Source of the DNA: Arsenicibacter rosenii
GTDB taxonomy: Bacteria; Bacteroidota; Bacteroidia; Cytophagales; Spirosomataceae
Direction of reading: 5' to 3'
Length of the DNA: 64,000 nt
NCBI RefSeq assembly: GCF_001870735.1
Contig: NZ_MORL01000020.1
Coordinates: forward strand, 41,331-105,330
The notes under the pieces: model-generated
What the model saw: the letters and a program-made list of their open reading frames with translations, nothing else
Told to the model about the DNA's origin: nothing
Database searches by the model: none
Program-made: the position numbers and the translations under genes
Shown: positions 35,526-44,762 of the stretch, piece by piece
How the letters are laid out: every line of letters starts with the position of its first letter
How positions within the stretch are numbered: position 1 is the stretch's first letter

Positions 35526-37376
35526 TCAGTGGAATGGGTTTCTGACAATTTTAGGGTTGTTGTTGATCACCGCCTGGTCGATCGACGAGTAATAGTTGCC
35601 CATCTGGAACAACCGTGGGGCCCGGAAGCGCGGCGCGGTCAGTTTGACAAACACATACTTCCCGTCGCGGGCATCGCCCGGGCGGACGATACGGTACGGA
35701 TACAGCGCCGACATCACGGCATCGGGGTTGGTCGGGCTGCCGTTCCAGACCTCGTGGGCAATCCGCCAGCGCATCAGATCCCATACGCGGTGATCTTCAA
35801 AGGCCAGCTCCACGCGCCGCTCGTTCTGAATCCGCGCCAGTGTCAGCGCCGTCAGGCTGTTGGGGCCAAAACCGGCGCGCTCGCGGACACGGTTGATGTA
35901 GGTCAGGGCCTCGGCCGTCTGCCCCAGTTCGAAGGCCGCTTCACCCGCATTCAGCAACACCTCGCCCAGCCGGAAACGCACCCACCACATGTCGCTCCGG
36001 ATACCGCGCGTGCTCGACAGCGGCGCCGGATCAATGTATTTACGCAGGTAAAAACCGGTGTTGGATACTTCGGTCTGCGACCGCTGCGGCCCCGACGCAC
36101 CCGTCAGCAGCCTGCCGTCGGTATAGGTCGATCCGAGCACGTTCGACTCAATGGTCTGGTAGCTGTTGCTGGCTGCATTCCAGACCATAACACCCGCCTG
36201 AATCTGCACCTCCGCGCCCTTAAACGAGGTTCCCGGATAAATGACCGTACCATACAGCCGGGCATCCTTGTTGGCAAAGACATCGCTCAGCTTATCATAG
36301 TAGATAAAATCCTTGTCGTCGGCGGTGCGGGTTTTCAGGGTACCGGATGTGCCGTCGAGGTACTCATACGCCTCCACCAGATTCAGGGTCGGCGTAACGT
36401 TCGACGAGCTCAGGTTATCCTCGCGGATGTTCCGGGCAATGTTGTCGTAACTGAATCCGTGGCGCTTGTCCTTAGCCGTCAGGAAATCCTTGGCCATGAT
36501 CACTTCGGCGTTGTTGATCTTCTTGGTGATCGCCTCGAAGAAGTTTTCGCCCAGGTTCGGATTCACGCGGTACAGCGAGTAGTTGCCGGTGGTGATGATC
36601 TCCTTCGACGCCGCGAGTGACTTAGTGTAATAGTCATTCGCCCGCGATGCCGGAATGCCTACCTCGCCGCCAGGTGTCGTAATAGGGGCTCCCATCCGGT
36701 TGTTGTATTTGGCAATCGACGCCGCATAGAGCATGGCCCGGCTTTTCAGCGCCAGCGCCGTAAACTTATTGGCCCGCGTGTTGCTGCCGGCGTTGCCCAG
36801 CTGGTCTTTGATCGCGTCGAGTTCGCTGGCAATGAAGTCATAGACAGCCTCTTCCTTCGCCCGTGGCTGCTGCAACGGGGTCGGGTCGCCGCTGAAGTCA
36901 TAAATCAGCTGCTTTGTAATAAGCGGTACGCCTCCCATGCGCTTCACCAGCTCGAAATACTGGTACGCCCGCAGGAACCGCAACTCCGCCGAAAACAGCG
37001 TTTTCTGACTGGCTGTCAGTGTTGTACCGTACTTTTCGATACTTTCCAGCGCCAGGTTAATGTCGCGGATCAGGCCGTAATCCCACAACCGCCAGCGGTC
37101 AAACGGATACGAAACAATGTTGTTCCGCGCATCGTCGTTGCCCGACCACATCGCTTCGTCGTAGGCCGCAAACTCCGCCCAGCCGACGTCGATCTGCGAG
37201 TGGGCCGGCAGCCGGTCGTAGTAGTTTGCCAGCAGGCCGGTAATCATGTTCGGGTCGTTCCAGACTTGTTCTTCAAGGATGATGTTTGGTGGCTGCCGTT
37301 CGAGCCACTCCTCCTTACAAGCCGTTACGGGGGCAGACAGGGCCGCTATGATGAGTAATCTATGGAATGTTTTCAT
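35526..37376 (-). CDS. SusD-like outer-membrane lipoprotein (RagB/SusD family)
   Basis: A 616-residue glycan-binding partner of the SusC pore. Start at ATG 37376 (MKTFHRLLIIAALSAPVTAC), with lipobox PVTAC at about residues 16-20; the frame continues to 37403. The C-terminal SusD domain shows WWVRFRLGEVLLNAGEAAFELG (split across about 460-482), YINRVRERAGFG and RIQNERRVELAFEDHRVWDLMRW, all strong family motifs. The N-terminal SusD-like region has the usual TPR helices (FLRAYQYFELVKRMGGVPLI). It is 42 bp downstream of the SusC gene. Surface-exposed and lipid-anchored. Substrate inferred as arabinan oligosaccharides from the GH43 neighbour. Confidence 0.95.
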   Translation of the reverse strand: MKTFHRLLIIAALSAPVTACKEEWLERQPPNIILEEQVWNDPNMITGLLANYYDRLPAHSQIDVGWAEFAAYDEAMWSGNDDARNNIVSYPFDRWRLWDYGLIRDINLALESIEKYGTTLTASQKTLFSAELRFLRAYQYFELVKRMGGVPLITKQLIYDFSGDPTPLQQPRAKEEAVYDFIASELDAIKDQLGNAGSNTRANKFTALALKSRAMLYAASIAKYNNRMGAPITTPGGEVGIPASRANDYYTKSLAASKEIITTGNYSLYRVNPNLGENFFEAITKKINNAEVIMAKDFLTAKDKRHGFSYDNIARNIREDNLSSSNVTPTLNLVEAYEYLDGTSGTLKTRTADDKDFIYYDKLSDVFANKDARLYGTVIYPGTSFKGAEVQIQAGVMVWNAASNSYQTIESNVLGSTYTDGRLLTGASGPQRSQTEVSNTGFYLRKYIDPAPLSSTRGIRSDMWWVRFRLGEVLLNAGEAAFELGQTAEALTYINRVRERAGFGPNSLTALTLARIQNERRVELAFEDHRVWDLMRWRIAHEVWNGSPTNPDAVMSALYPYRIVRPGDARDGKYVFVKLTAPRFRAPRLFQMGNYYSSIDQAVINNNPKIVRNPFH

Positions 37377-37417
37377 GGAGAATAAAGAGCCTTTCGCGTT
37401 CATCGTTCCGGAATCGT

Positions 37418-40400
37418 TTAGAAGGTCAGGTTGAAGCCGGTGTTAAACAGCCGCTGCTGCGGATACACCAATGCACCGTTCGACGAAATTTCAGGGTCAA
37501 TACCGAGCGATTTCACGTTATCCAGTGAAATCAGGTTGGTCGCATTGACGTAGACTTTCATCTGATTCACCCCAAACTTGCGCGTAAAGAGAACCGGCAG
37601 GTTATACCCCAGTTCGAGGTTACGAAGCCGGATGTAGCGTACGTTCGTTGTCCAGAAATCGCTCCGGCGGCTGAAGTTCACGTGGCTGGTATTGTCTTTC
37701 CGGATGGCCGGATACGTCCCTTCTACCCACGGGCTGTCGGCATTGTACGGATCGGCGCGGTGCCAGCGGTCTTCAAACATGTAGTTCGGCGACGTACCGT
37801 TGTTCTGGAACGGAATCTTCATCTCCACTTCGCGCCGGAACGATTGCAGGGACGCCCCGGCAAAGTCGGCCTGGAGCGTAAAGCCCTTGTAGCCCAGGTT
37901 GATGCTCCCGCCGAAGCTCAGGTACGGGTTGGCGCCTTCAGCATAGCCAATCGGCCGCTCGTCGAGGCCGTTGATGATGCCGTCGCCGTTGACATCCTTG
38001 TAGATAAAGTCGCCCGGGAGCTGGGTCCGGTTGCCCTGCCCGTCGTTGTTAACCGCATAATTATCAATCTCTTCCTGCGACTTGAAACGGCCGATTACCT
38101 GATACCCCCAGTTCACGCTTGCCCACCGGTCAACAGCTGAGTTCCGGTATTCATCCCATGAGTTGCCAAAACGCGGTTTGTACTGACTGATGTTGCGCAG
38201 GCGGGAAATCGTGGCGTTACCGCTTACCGAGAAATCAATGTCGCGGACTTTGCTGCGGTAGGTCAGTACCCCTTCCAGACCACGGTGTGCGTCCGAGTTC
38301 AGGTTTTCGTTTGGCAGCGTGTAGCCCACTTCGCTGGGCAGCAACACGTCATACCGGGCGGCCGGCAGACCGGTCCGGCGGCGCTCAAACACATCGAACT
38401 GACCCGACAGTTTTGAATTCAGCAAGGCAAAGTCAACCCCGATGTTGGACGAGATGTTGGTCACCCACGACAGGGTCGTGATCGGCAGACCGCGCGGCCG
38501 TACCCCAATGACGTAGTTGCCGTTGAAGATCGCACTGCCTTGCAGGAAGTTATAGCCTGGCAGGTAACTGAACGGAGCCACAATAAACCCGTCGTTGATC
38601 AGGTCACTACCCGTTTTACCATACGAAGCCCGGAGCTTCAGTTCGTTCAGTACCTTCGTGCGGCCCTGCATAAACGGTTCTTCCGTAATCCGCCAGCCCG
38701 CCGACACGCCCGGGAAGAAGCCGTAGCGTTTGCCGGGCGCAAAGAGGAATGATCCGTCATAACGGCCCAGTACCTCAAGCAGGTAGCGCTGTTTGTAGTT
38801 ATAATTTACCCGGCCGATATAGCCCGCCCGCGCCTGCACGTTCCATTCGTCGATCAGCAGGTCCTGGTTGGCAAACGACATCAACGGAATGTAGTTGTTG
38901 GGCGGCACGGTGTGCACTACGAGGTATTTGTTGTCGGAGTCGGTTCGTTCGTAGGCCGCTACCGCCGAGATGCCGTGTACACCAAACTGCTTGTTATAAC
39001 TCAGCTGCAACTGCGCAAAGCGGTCGGAGACGTTCCGTTTCCGGCGTTCGCGCCACGGGTTCTGGTTACCGCCGCCCGGCACCAGGTTATAGGTATCGGT
39101 TTTGGCGTCGTAGGTATAGGCGTTGTAGGTGTATTCGAACCCGTCGAAATCAAAATTTGTGAAGTTATACGAATACGTCGCCTTGGCGCTCAGCCCGAAA
39201 TCGAAGTCATACTGGGCGTAGAAGTTGCCCTTAGCCGCCCGCCAGATTTCGTCGATATACCCCGTTACTTCCTTCTTGTAAGTCGCAGGGTTTACGTTTA
39301 CGTTGTGGGTCTGGTTGATGTATTTCGGATTATCGTTGGCATACGGGCGCTCCGTCGGCCACATCGAGAAAATACTCAGAAACGGGTTGAAGTAATCGTC
39401 AAGGCCCGGCACCCCGACCTGAAACCGATCTTCCAGACGACCGCTGATCTGAGTACCGACCCGCAGGCGTTTCGACAGACCAGCATCAATGTTTGCCTGG
39501 AAGTTGGTCCGGTTAAAGTTATAGTCGCGGATCAACGCGTCCTGATTCAGGTGGCTCACCGAAAAGTAATAGTTTACGCTCTCCGAACCACCCGACGCAC
39601 TGGCGTTCAGGTAGTACTGCGGTACGTTCGGCCGCATGACCATGTCGTAATAGTCAAAGCTCTGAAAGCCTTTTTCGGTGTTGGCCTGCCACTTGGCCAG
39701 TTCTTCCGGCGTAATAGTCGGCGTAATACCCCGGTTCTGGTCTGATTCGACCAGTGCCCGCACGTGCTGATAGGCGTTGGCCGGGCGCGGATAGCGGGTA
39801 AAGTTCTGTAAGCCGTAATAGCCCGACAGGTTGATCGACGTTTTCTGACCGGCCTTACCTTTTTTGGTCGTTACGAGCACAACCCCGTTGGCCGCCCGGA
39901 GGCCGTAAATCGCCGCCGAGGCATCTTTCAGGATCGAAATACTTTCAATATCGTTGATCCCGAGGTTGTTGAACTGCCCTGCATCGGCCGTAATGCCGTC
40001 GATAACGAACAGCGGCGTACCCATGTTCCGGATCTGAATGCTGGTTGACCCGCCCGGACGCGCATCGGCCTGACGGGCGGTAATCCCCTGCACACGGCCT
40101 ACCAGCGCTCCTGATGTCGTTGCAGCCGGTGTCCGGATAATGTCGTCGGCTTTTACGTTGCCGACCGCGCCGGTCACCGTTCCCCGCGACTGTGTACCGT
40201 ACCCGACGACCACCACCTCTTCAAGCGTCTGGTTGTCGGCTACGAGCGTGACCGCAATCCGGGTGTTAGCCCCGACGACCACCTCTTTCGATGTGTAGCC
40301 CACAAAACTGAATACCAGGATCGCATTCTGGTCAGGCACACTCATCCGGAACGCGCCGGTCGCATCAGTGGTTACCCCTTTGGTAGTGCCTTTGATCACC

Positions 40401-40948
40401 ACGTTAACGCCCGGCAGGCCGTCGCCTTTTTCGTCGGTCACCGTACCGGTTACCTGAACATCTGCCGACGACGGCGACACCCCTGGTGACCGCATTGCCA
40501 GCGGATTCATGGCCATCGTATTACCGGCAGGGGTTTGTTCAGCACTCAGTGGTGGCTGGAGTGTGTTGGCCAGGCTGGCTGTGGGTACGGCCTTTGTCTG
40601 CTTACGAAAGACCAGGAACGTCTGGTCGCTCACCTGCTTTACCTGCAAGCCATAAGGCTCTACCAGATGAGCGAGCTGCCGCGACAGTTTACCACTCGCT
40701 GTCAGCGACTTACCCGGAACGGTCAGACCCTGAACGGTTGTTTCTTCAAACAAAATGCTTACACGATGTTGCCGGCTCAGGTCGGTCAGCACATCTTTCA
40801 ACTGCCGCGCCGATGTCCCGGACGGCTGCATCAATGCCGCAGGTTTGGCCTGCTGCCGGGCCAGTAATACCCGCTGTGCCATACCCGTATGGCAACAGGA
40901 AAGCCCCAGTAGAACCAAAAAGGTTCCTGGTCGGAAAGGTTGGTGCAT
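37418..40948 (-). CDS. SusC-like TonB-dependent receptor with STN signalling domain
   Basis: A 1176-residue outer-membrane porin. Signal peptide at 1-24. An STN domain follows (about 45-112, QLKDVLTDLSRQHRVSILFE), which is the part that contacts a FecR anti-sigma factor. Then a carboxypeptidase-regulatory-like domain (about 163-240, VTDEKGDGLPGVNVVIKG), the SusC plug with TonB-box-like EEVVVVGYGTQSRG near 242, and plug motifs SIEILKDASAAIYGLRAANGV (as DIESISILKDASAAIYG). The 22-strand barrel fills the remainder and ends in F (NTGFNLTF). The next genes upstream are FecR and an ECF sigma factor, so substrate import and gene control are linked. Confidence 0.95.
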   Translation of the reverse strand: MHQPFRPGTFLVLLGLSCCHTGMAQRVLLARQQAKPAALMQPSGTSARQLKDVLTDLSRQHRVSILFEETTVQGLTVPGKSLTASGKLSRQLAHLVEPYGLQVKQVSDQTFLVFRKQTKAVPTASLANTLQPPLSAEQTPAGNTMAMNPLAMRSPGVSPSSADVQVTGTVTDEKGDGLPGVNVVIKGTTKGVTTDATGAFRMSVPDQNAILVFSFVGYTSKEVVVGANTRIAVTLVADNQTLEEVVVVGYGTQSRGTVTGAVGNVKADDIIRTPAATTSGALVGRVQGITARQADARPGGSTSIQIRNMGTPLFVIDGITADAGQFNNLGINDIESISILKDASAAIYGLRAANGVVLVTTKKGKAGQKTSINLSGYYGLQNFTRYPRPANAYQHVRALVESDQNRGITPTITPEELAKWQANTEKGFQSFDYYDMVMRPNVPQYYLNASASGGSESVNYYFSVSHLNQDALIRDYNFNRTNFQANIDAGLSKRLRVGTQISGRLEDRFQVGVPGLDDYFNPFLSIFSMWPTERPYANDNPKYINQTHNVNVNPATYKKEVTGYIDEIWRAAKGNFYAQYDFDFGLSAKATYSYNFTNFDFDGFEYTYNAYTYDAKTDTYNLVPGGGNQNPWRERRKRNVSDRFAQLQLSYNKQFGVHGISAVAAYERTDSDNKYLVVHTVPPNNYIPLMSFANQDLLIDEWNVQARAGYIGRVNYNYKQRYLLEVLGRYDGSFLFAPGKRYGFFPGVSAGWRITEEPFMQGRTKVLNELKLRASYGKTGSDLINDGFIVAPFSYLPGYNFLQGSAIFNGNYVIGVRPRGLPITTLSWVTNISSNIGVDFALLNSKLSGQFDVFERRRTGLPAARYDVLLPSEVGYTLPNENLNSDAHRGLEGVLTYRSKVRDIDFSVSGNATISRLRNISQYKPRFGNSWDEYRNSAVDRWASVNWGYQVIGRFKSQEEIDNYAVNNDGQGNRTQLPGDFIYKDVNGDGIINGLDERPIGYAEGANPYLSFGGSINLGYKGFTLQADFAGASLQSFRREVEMKIPFQNNGTSPNYMFEDRWHRADPYNADSPWVEGTYPAIRKDNTSHVNFSRRSDFWTTNVRYIRLRNLELGYNLPVLFTRKFGVNQMKVYVNATNLISLDNVKSLGIDPEISSNGALVYPQQRLFNTGFNLTF

Positions 40949-40961
40949 AGGAGAAGTTAAA

Positions 40962-41957
40962 TTAAAGGGTAAGTGTTCGTAATTCGATATGGTCGTTGGT
41001 TCTGGTGATCTTTACGTTGAGTAATTCCGATAAACTCCGCAGGAGCTGATCTGCCTTTGTTGCCTTGAAGTTGCCGGCAATACGTCGCCGTGCCAGCCCG
41101 GAATCAGGAATAACCACCTGAACACCAAATACTTCGTCGATCTGTTGGGCTACTTCCGACAGTGAGGTATTGTCGAAATGAAACCAGTGGTGCTGCCAGG
41201 CGAGATACGATTGGGCCGGTGCGGTTTCGGTAAGCTGTCCGTGGCCGCGGGCATCCACCGTAAACAGGTTTCCCGGCTTCATGTACAGTTGTTTGCCCTG
41301 CGGCAAATCCAGCTTAATGCTCCCCTTGTGCAGAAAAACATGTTGTCCGCGGTTGCGGGCATACGCCACAAATTCGGTCCCGAGTACCTCAATCTGTATT
41401 CCCCGTCCCATGTCGACCACAAACCGCTGGTGGTTGGGCAGGTGAGCCACCTTAAAGACGGCCTCCCCCGTCAGGCAGACCTGCCGCCCGTGTTGGCCGA
41501 AGCCAAAGCGCGGTACCCGTAACGACGAGTTGGCATTCAGCGTTACGGCCGAGCCATCGGGTAGCCGGTGCGTGGCGGTTTCGCTGAATCCGGTCTGGTA
41601 GGTGATGTAGCGCCATTGGTCCTGAAAGAATACCCCGCCGGCCGTTACCAGCAGAATAATGGAGGCGGCAATGCTCCACCAGAACCACCGCTGAAACCGG
41701 AAAGGGCTCTCCGGCGGATCGTACAATGCTCTGATGCGGCGGGGCCGTTCACCGGCCATCTCCTGTTTGTATTGCGTCAGTGCCTCATCGACCGACGGGA
41801 AAAACTGCATATGGCGGGTTTCCCATTCATCGAGGTATTGGTAGTATAACTCTTCATTGGCCGGTATCAGCAGCCAGTCTTCAATGAGCTTACGTTGCAG
41901 GGGCGTGGCCTTGCCGTCGAAAAAATCGAAAAGGATGTCTTTAGGTAGCGGTGTCAT
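40962..41957 (-). CDS. FecR-family anti-sigma factor
   Basis: A 331-residue inner-membrane protein. N-terminal cytoplasmic sigma-binding region (about 1-85, MTPLPKDILFDFFDGKATPLQ), one membrane helix (about 90-110, WSIAASIILLVTAGGVFF), a periplasmic FecR domain (about 122-215, TATHRLPDGSAVTLNANSSL, VAHLPNHQRFVVDM) and a C-terminal DUF4974-like part (about 255-325, LSEVAQQIDEVFGVQVVIPD) that is expected to meet the STN domain of the SusC receptor. It lies between the sigma gene (57 bp upstream) and the SusC gene (13 bp downstream), the usual order of a Bacteroidota trans-envelope regulatory set. Confidence 0.94.
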   Translation of the reverse strand: MTPLPKDILFDFFDGKATPLQRKLIEDWLLIPANEELYYQYLDEWETRHMQFFPSVDEALTQYKQEMAGERPRRIRALYDPPESPFRFQRWFWWSIAASIILLVTAGGVFFQDQWRYITYQTGFSETATHRLPDGSAVTLNANSSLRVPRFGFGQHGRQVCLTGEAVFKVAHLPNHQRFVVDMGRGIQIEVLGTEFVAYARNRGQHVFLHKGSIKLDLPQGKQLYMKPGNLFTVDARGHGQLTETAPAQSYLAWQHHWFHFDNTSLSEVAQQIDEVFGVQVVIPDSGLARRRIAGNFKATKADQLLRSLSELLNVKITRTNDHIELRTLTL

Positions 41958-42014
41958 TATCGTCAGGTTGTTTTGCGGTGTATAGTCAGGAGTTCAAGGG
42001 AATTCCTGCCGCGT

Positions 42015-42677
42015 TTACAGAATAGATAAGATCACCAGTCCGGACAGCCCCAGAAACCAGTCGTTTTTCAGTTCAGCCCGGAGACGGGTCAGTGCACGGC
42101 TCACCAGGGCTTCAACCGCCTTGGTGCCGATCTGCATTTCTTCGGCAATTTCCGTGTACTTCTTTCCTTCGATTCGTTTCAGCAGAAAGGCCCGCTGGCA
42201 CTGGGCCGGCAGTTGCTGAATGGCGTATTCAATTTTTTGATGCAGTTCGGAATACTGCAATACTTCATCGGGTTTCAGGGTGGTGTCGACGGGCATGTGT
42301 TCAATGGCATCCATCGAATCCGTACGCTGAAACTGCCAGGCAAGGTAGTTATAGGCGCGGTTCCGGACGGCGCGGTAGAGGTACGCCCGGTAGGAGGTGC
42401 TGATTTCATCGAACACCCGGCTGTACCAGAAATTGGCAAACAGCTCGGCGACAATGTCTTCCGCGACTTCCTTTGAATAAACAAAACGGATGGCGTGGTT
42501 ACAGAGATTGGTGTAGTATCGGCGGAACAGGAGTTCACAACCCTTGCGCGGATCGCTGGCAAAAGCCTGCCGGAGTACCAACTCATCGTCCATAACTAAA
42601 GCTTCCTTACAAACAGAGGGTCTGAACACAGACGACTGTGTTTTTTCCTGCGAATGCGTTGAGTAAGAAGCGTTCAT
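42015..42677 (-). CDS. ECF-type sigma factor (RpoE-like) of the GH43/SusCD locus
   Basis: A 220-residue sigma-70 family protein. Region 2 is at about 45-115 (GCELLFRRYYTNLCNHAIRF, AEDIVAELFANFW) and region 4 at about 150-205 (IEYAIQQLPAQCQRAFLLKR, YTEIAEEMQIGTKAVEALVSRAL). The short C-terminal hydrophobic tail (FLGLSGLVILSIL) is common in Bacteroidota FecI-like sigma factors. Start uncertain: ATG 42677, or ATG at residue 29 (MDDELVLRQAF, 42593), which better fits normal length. It should direct transcription of the SusC/SusD operon when the paired FecR at 40962-41957 is engaged. Confidence 0.92.
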   Translation of the reverse strand: MNASYSTHSQEKTQSSVFRPSVCKEALVMDDELVLRQAFASDPRKGCELLFRRYYTNLCNHAIRFVYSKEVAEDIVAELFANFWYSRVFDEISTSYRAYLYRAVRNRAYNYLAWQFQRTDSMDAIEHMPVDTTLKPDEVLQYSELHQKIEYAIQQLPAQCQRAFLLKRIEGKKYTEIAEEMQIGTKAVEALVSRALTRLRAELKNDWFLGLSGLVILSIL

Positions 42678-43035
42678 ATAAAATTGTGTTTTTCACCTAC
42701 AATCGTTGTACTCATCATAGACAAGTAAAGTAAGCGAATCCCTATACTCGCAGGTTAAAAAAACGCTCTTTTTTTCTCTATTTTATCATGTTTTTTTATC
42801 GATTAAGCGTATTTTGATCAATATATAGCCAGTTTTATCTGAATGATTAAATTCTCATTAAAGAAATTCCGGACATGTACAGCACTTCTGATGATAGCTG
42901 GCGCAACTGTAGAGCCGCAATATCTTGCGGCTCGGGCGGTGGAGGTCCCCTGCCCGCTGACGATGGGGTTTAAGGAAGAATAGGATAGCTGACGCCATAC
43001 GGCTGACGCACGCGGAGCCGCAACATCTTGCGGCT
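42678..43035. other. Intergenic region with inverted REP-like pair
   Basis: 358 bp between the sigma start (42677) and the stop of the outer-membrane protein gene (43036). The first 200 bp are AT-rich and probably hold the sigma gene promoter. From 42907 on it is a REP-like element, described separately. Confidence 0.6.
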
Positions 43036-43041
43036 CTACAG
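42907..43041. repeat. REPIN-like element: two inverted REP hairpins 135 bp end to end
   Basis: Hairpin 1: GAGCCGCAA (42912-42920), TATC, TTGCGGCTC (42925-42933). Hairpin 2: GAGCCGCAA (43015-43023), CATC, TTGCGGCTC (43028-43036). The outer flanks are inverted (CTGTAGAGCCGC at 42907 and its complement ending at 43041), so the element starts and ends with the same inverted sequence. The stop codon of the 43036-43782 gene (TAG, 43036-43038) lies inside the right end. Confidence 0.65.
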
Positions 43042-43782
43042 GGCTAAACCAACGCATGACCGGAAAACGGCCTGTATATGCCGGCGGATGCCCGGATCAG
43101 GGCCAATGAGGTAGCCCGCCCCGAACGAAAAATTGTAATCAAACCATTTTGTCCGGCGGCTGTGCTGCCCGATCTGGATTGTAATCAGCTGGTTGTAGGG
43201 CTTCAGGTTGGTTTGCCAGCGTTCACCGCTGTCCAGACGGGTAGCCGTAATGCGGTCATGGATAGTCGTTACCAGCAAGGCTGAGATGTAGGTCTGGCGT
43301 AAAAAGTTATTTGCAGATTTACCCTTCCGGATCATCCGCATCATGCACGGATACCAGGCCACCCCGCCAATCCCGTCCAGACTATAGCCCTTGTACGAAA
43401 AACCGTTTCGGCGGCCACCGGCAAATCCGGCCTGTACGCTTCCGAGCAGTGCCCAGGCCGGATGCACTTTATGTTCCACACCGGTTTCAAGGCCAACCCA
43501 GCCAGCCCGTTCCTGTACTGGCAGCCGGTTTGTTATAAAGCTGGGCTGGAGGCCGTCTGTAAACCGCAACATAAACAATGTCCGTTCCTCACGGCTGCGG
43601 CTGTATAATTCGTCAATAGCCGTTTTTTCAGCTTTTGCACGTTCCGGATCAGTTTTTGCCGGGAAAGACACTGTCTCCTGTGTGTACTCTACACGAACGG
43701 TGTCCTTTATGGTCTGTGCCTGTAAGGGCATTAGTTTGCCGGTGATTGCTATAAAAAGCACAAGGGTAGCGATGGTTTTCAT
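43036..43782 (-). CDS. Outer-membrane beta-barrel-like hypothetical protein
   Basis: A 248-residue protein with a signal peptide (1-22, PLQAQ). A short alpha-helical stretch (about 45-70) is followed by a run of alternating polar/hydrophobic, aromatic-rich strands (GWVGLETGVEHKVHPAWALLG, FGAGYLIGPDPG) as in small outer-membrane barrels. No family could be named. It is the last gene of a four-gene set with sigma, anti-sigma and a DUF4097-like protein (44 bp from the latter). The last codons and the stop (ALAL*) come from a REP-like repeat, so the original C-terminus may have been replaced. Confidence 0.7.
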   Translation of the reverse strand: MKTIATLVLFIAITGKLMPLQAQTIKDTVRVEYTQETVSFPAKTDPERAKAEKTAIDELYSRSREERTLFMLRFTDGLQPSFITNRLPVQERAGWVGLETGVEHKVHPAWALLGSVQAGFAGGRRNGFSYKGYSLDGIGGVAWYPCMMRMIRKGKSANNFLRQTYISALLVTTIHDRITATRLDSGERWQTNLKPYNQLITIQIGQHSRRTKWFDYNFSFGAGYLIGPDPGIRRHIQAVFRSCVGLAL

Positions 43783-43826
43783 GCGATCAGATTAGTAGTA
43801 GGGTTCGTAGTGTAAGCGTAGTGGTT

Positions 43827-44762
43827 TTACAATTTCTTCCCCGTTGACGCGTTAGTATCCGAAAGTGGTTGAATGATCACCGGGCTGTACTCGTTATCGA
43901 TCTTTATCGGCGGTTTGCGGCCGGAAGCCGGCCAGTCGAAACGCTGCTGCACGCCCTTTTTCTTCAGAAACTCCCTGAAGCCGTCGGGGACCTGTACCGT
44001 GCTGTAGACCGACAGAACCCCATACTGATACTCCTCGATCCGCTTCGGAATAACCATGATGTCCGTACCAGCCGCGTCGACCTGCAGGCTCTCCAGCGTG
44101 GCAGCGTTCGGCCAGATCACCAGCTTACCGTATTTACAGTACAACTTCACGGTGCCGCCCAGTCCGCGCAGACTGACTTCGGCCTTCTGCGTTTTTCCCG
44201 TCAGCACAGCATTCACCTGCCGCCCGTCGATATCGGCATACTCCGACGTGATCGTCAGCCGGCCACCGACTTCCTCCAGCGTCAGCCGGCCAAATTCCAG
44301 GCTTACCGACCCCTCGCCTGCCCATTCGGTCAGGCTGATATCGCCGAATGCATCATTGATCGTCAGTTGCGAACGGGTTGGCACATTCACTTCGAAAACG
44401 GCCTTCAGCTGACTTTTCAGCTTGCCGGCCGATTGCGGAATCACGAAGCGATTGGCCAGATCAAGCCCCGTACCGGTAGCCTGCAACGTGTACTGGTGAT
44501 AGACCAGCTCCCGCTCAGCCACCGCCCGGTCCGGATGTTTGGCAATAAGCCGAAGCCGGATGCCTACCACCGGCCGGTTCCAGCCTCGTACGATCACATC
44601 GGACTTCTGTGCCATCAGCCGGATGGGTTGGCCGTCGGCATAAGGCAACTCTTTTTCGATCGTTTTCGTCACAACCTGTACCTGCGTCTGTGCCATCGTT
44701 GCTGACCACATGCAGACCAGTAACCACAAGAGGCCCCGGCCCGAATACCTGCCTGTTCTCAT
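43827..44762 (-). CDS. Secreted DUF4097-like beta-helix protein in sigma operon
   Basis: A 311-residue protein with a signal peptide (about 1-24, LLWLLVCMWSATMAQ). The body (about 60-240) is made of short beta repeats, for example GDISLTEWAGEGSVSLEFGRL and GRLTITSEYADIDGRQVN, of the type called DUF4097/adhesin-like beta-helix. ATG 44762 overlaps the anti-sigma stop (TGA 44759-44761) as ATGA, so the two are translationally coupled. Such proteins often follow ECF sigma/anti-sigma pairs in Bacteroidota and may act in envelope stress; the exact function is unknown. Confidence 0.8.
   Translation of the reverse strand: MRTGRYSGRGLLWLLVCMWSATMAQTQVQVVTKTIEKELPYADGQPIRLMAQKSDVIVRGWNRPVVGIRLRLIAKHPDRAVAERELVYHQYTLQATGTGLDLANRFVIPQSAGKLKSQLKAVFEVNVPTRSQLTINDAFGDISLTEWAGEGSVSLEFGRLTLEEVGGRLTITSEYADIDGRQVNAVLTGKTQKAEVSLRGLGGTVKLYCKYGKLVIWPNAATLESLQVDAAGTDIMVIPKRIEEYQYGVLSVYSTVQVPDGFREFLKKKGVQQRFDWPASGRKPPIKIDNEYSPVIIQPLSDTNASTGKKL

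Noticed and set aside
35517..36620. A 367-codon open frame opposite SusD
   Set aside because: Antisense to an unmistakable SusD sequence; no motifs of its own.
42818..43057. A 79-codon open frame through the REP-like pair
   Set aside because: It only exists because the repeat and the AT-rich flank lack stops; no homology-like features.
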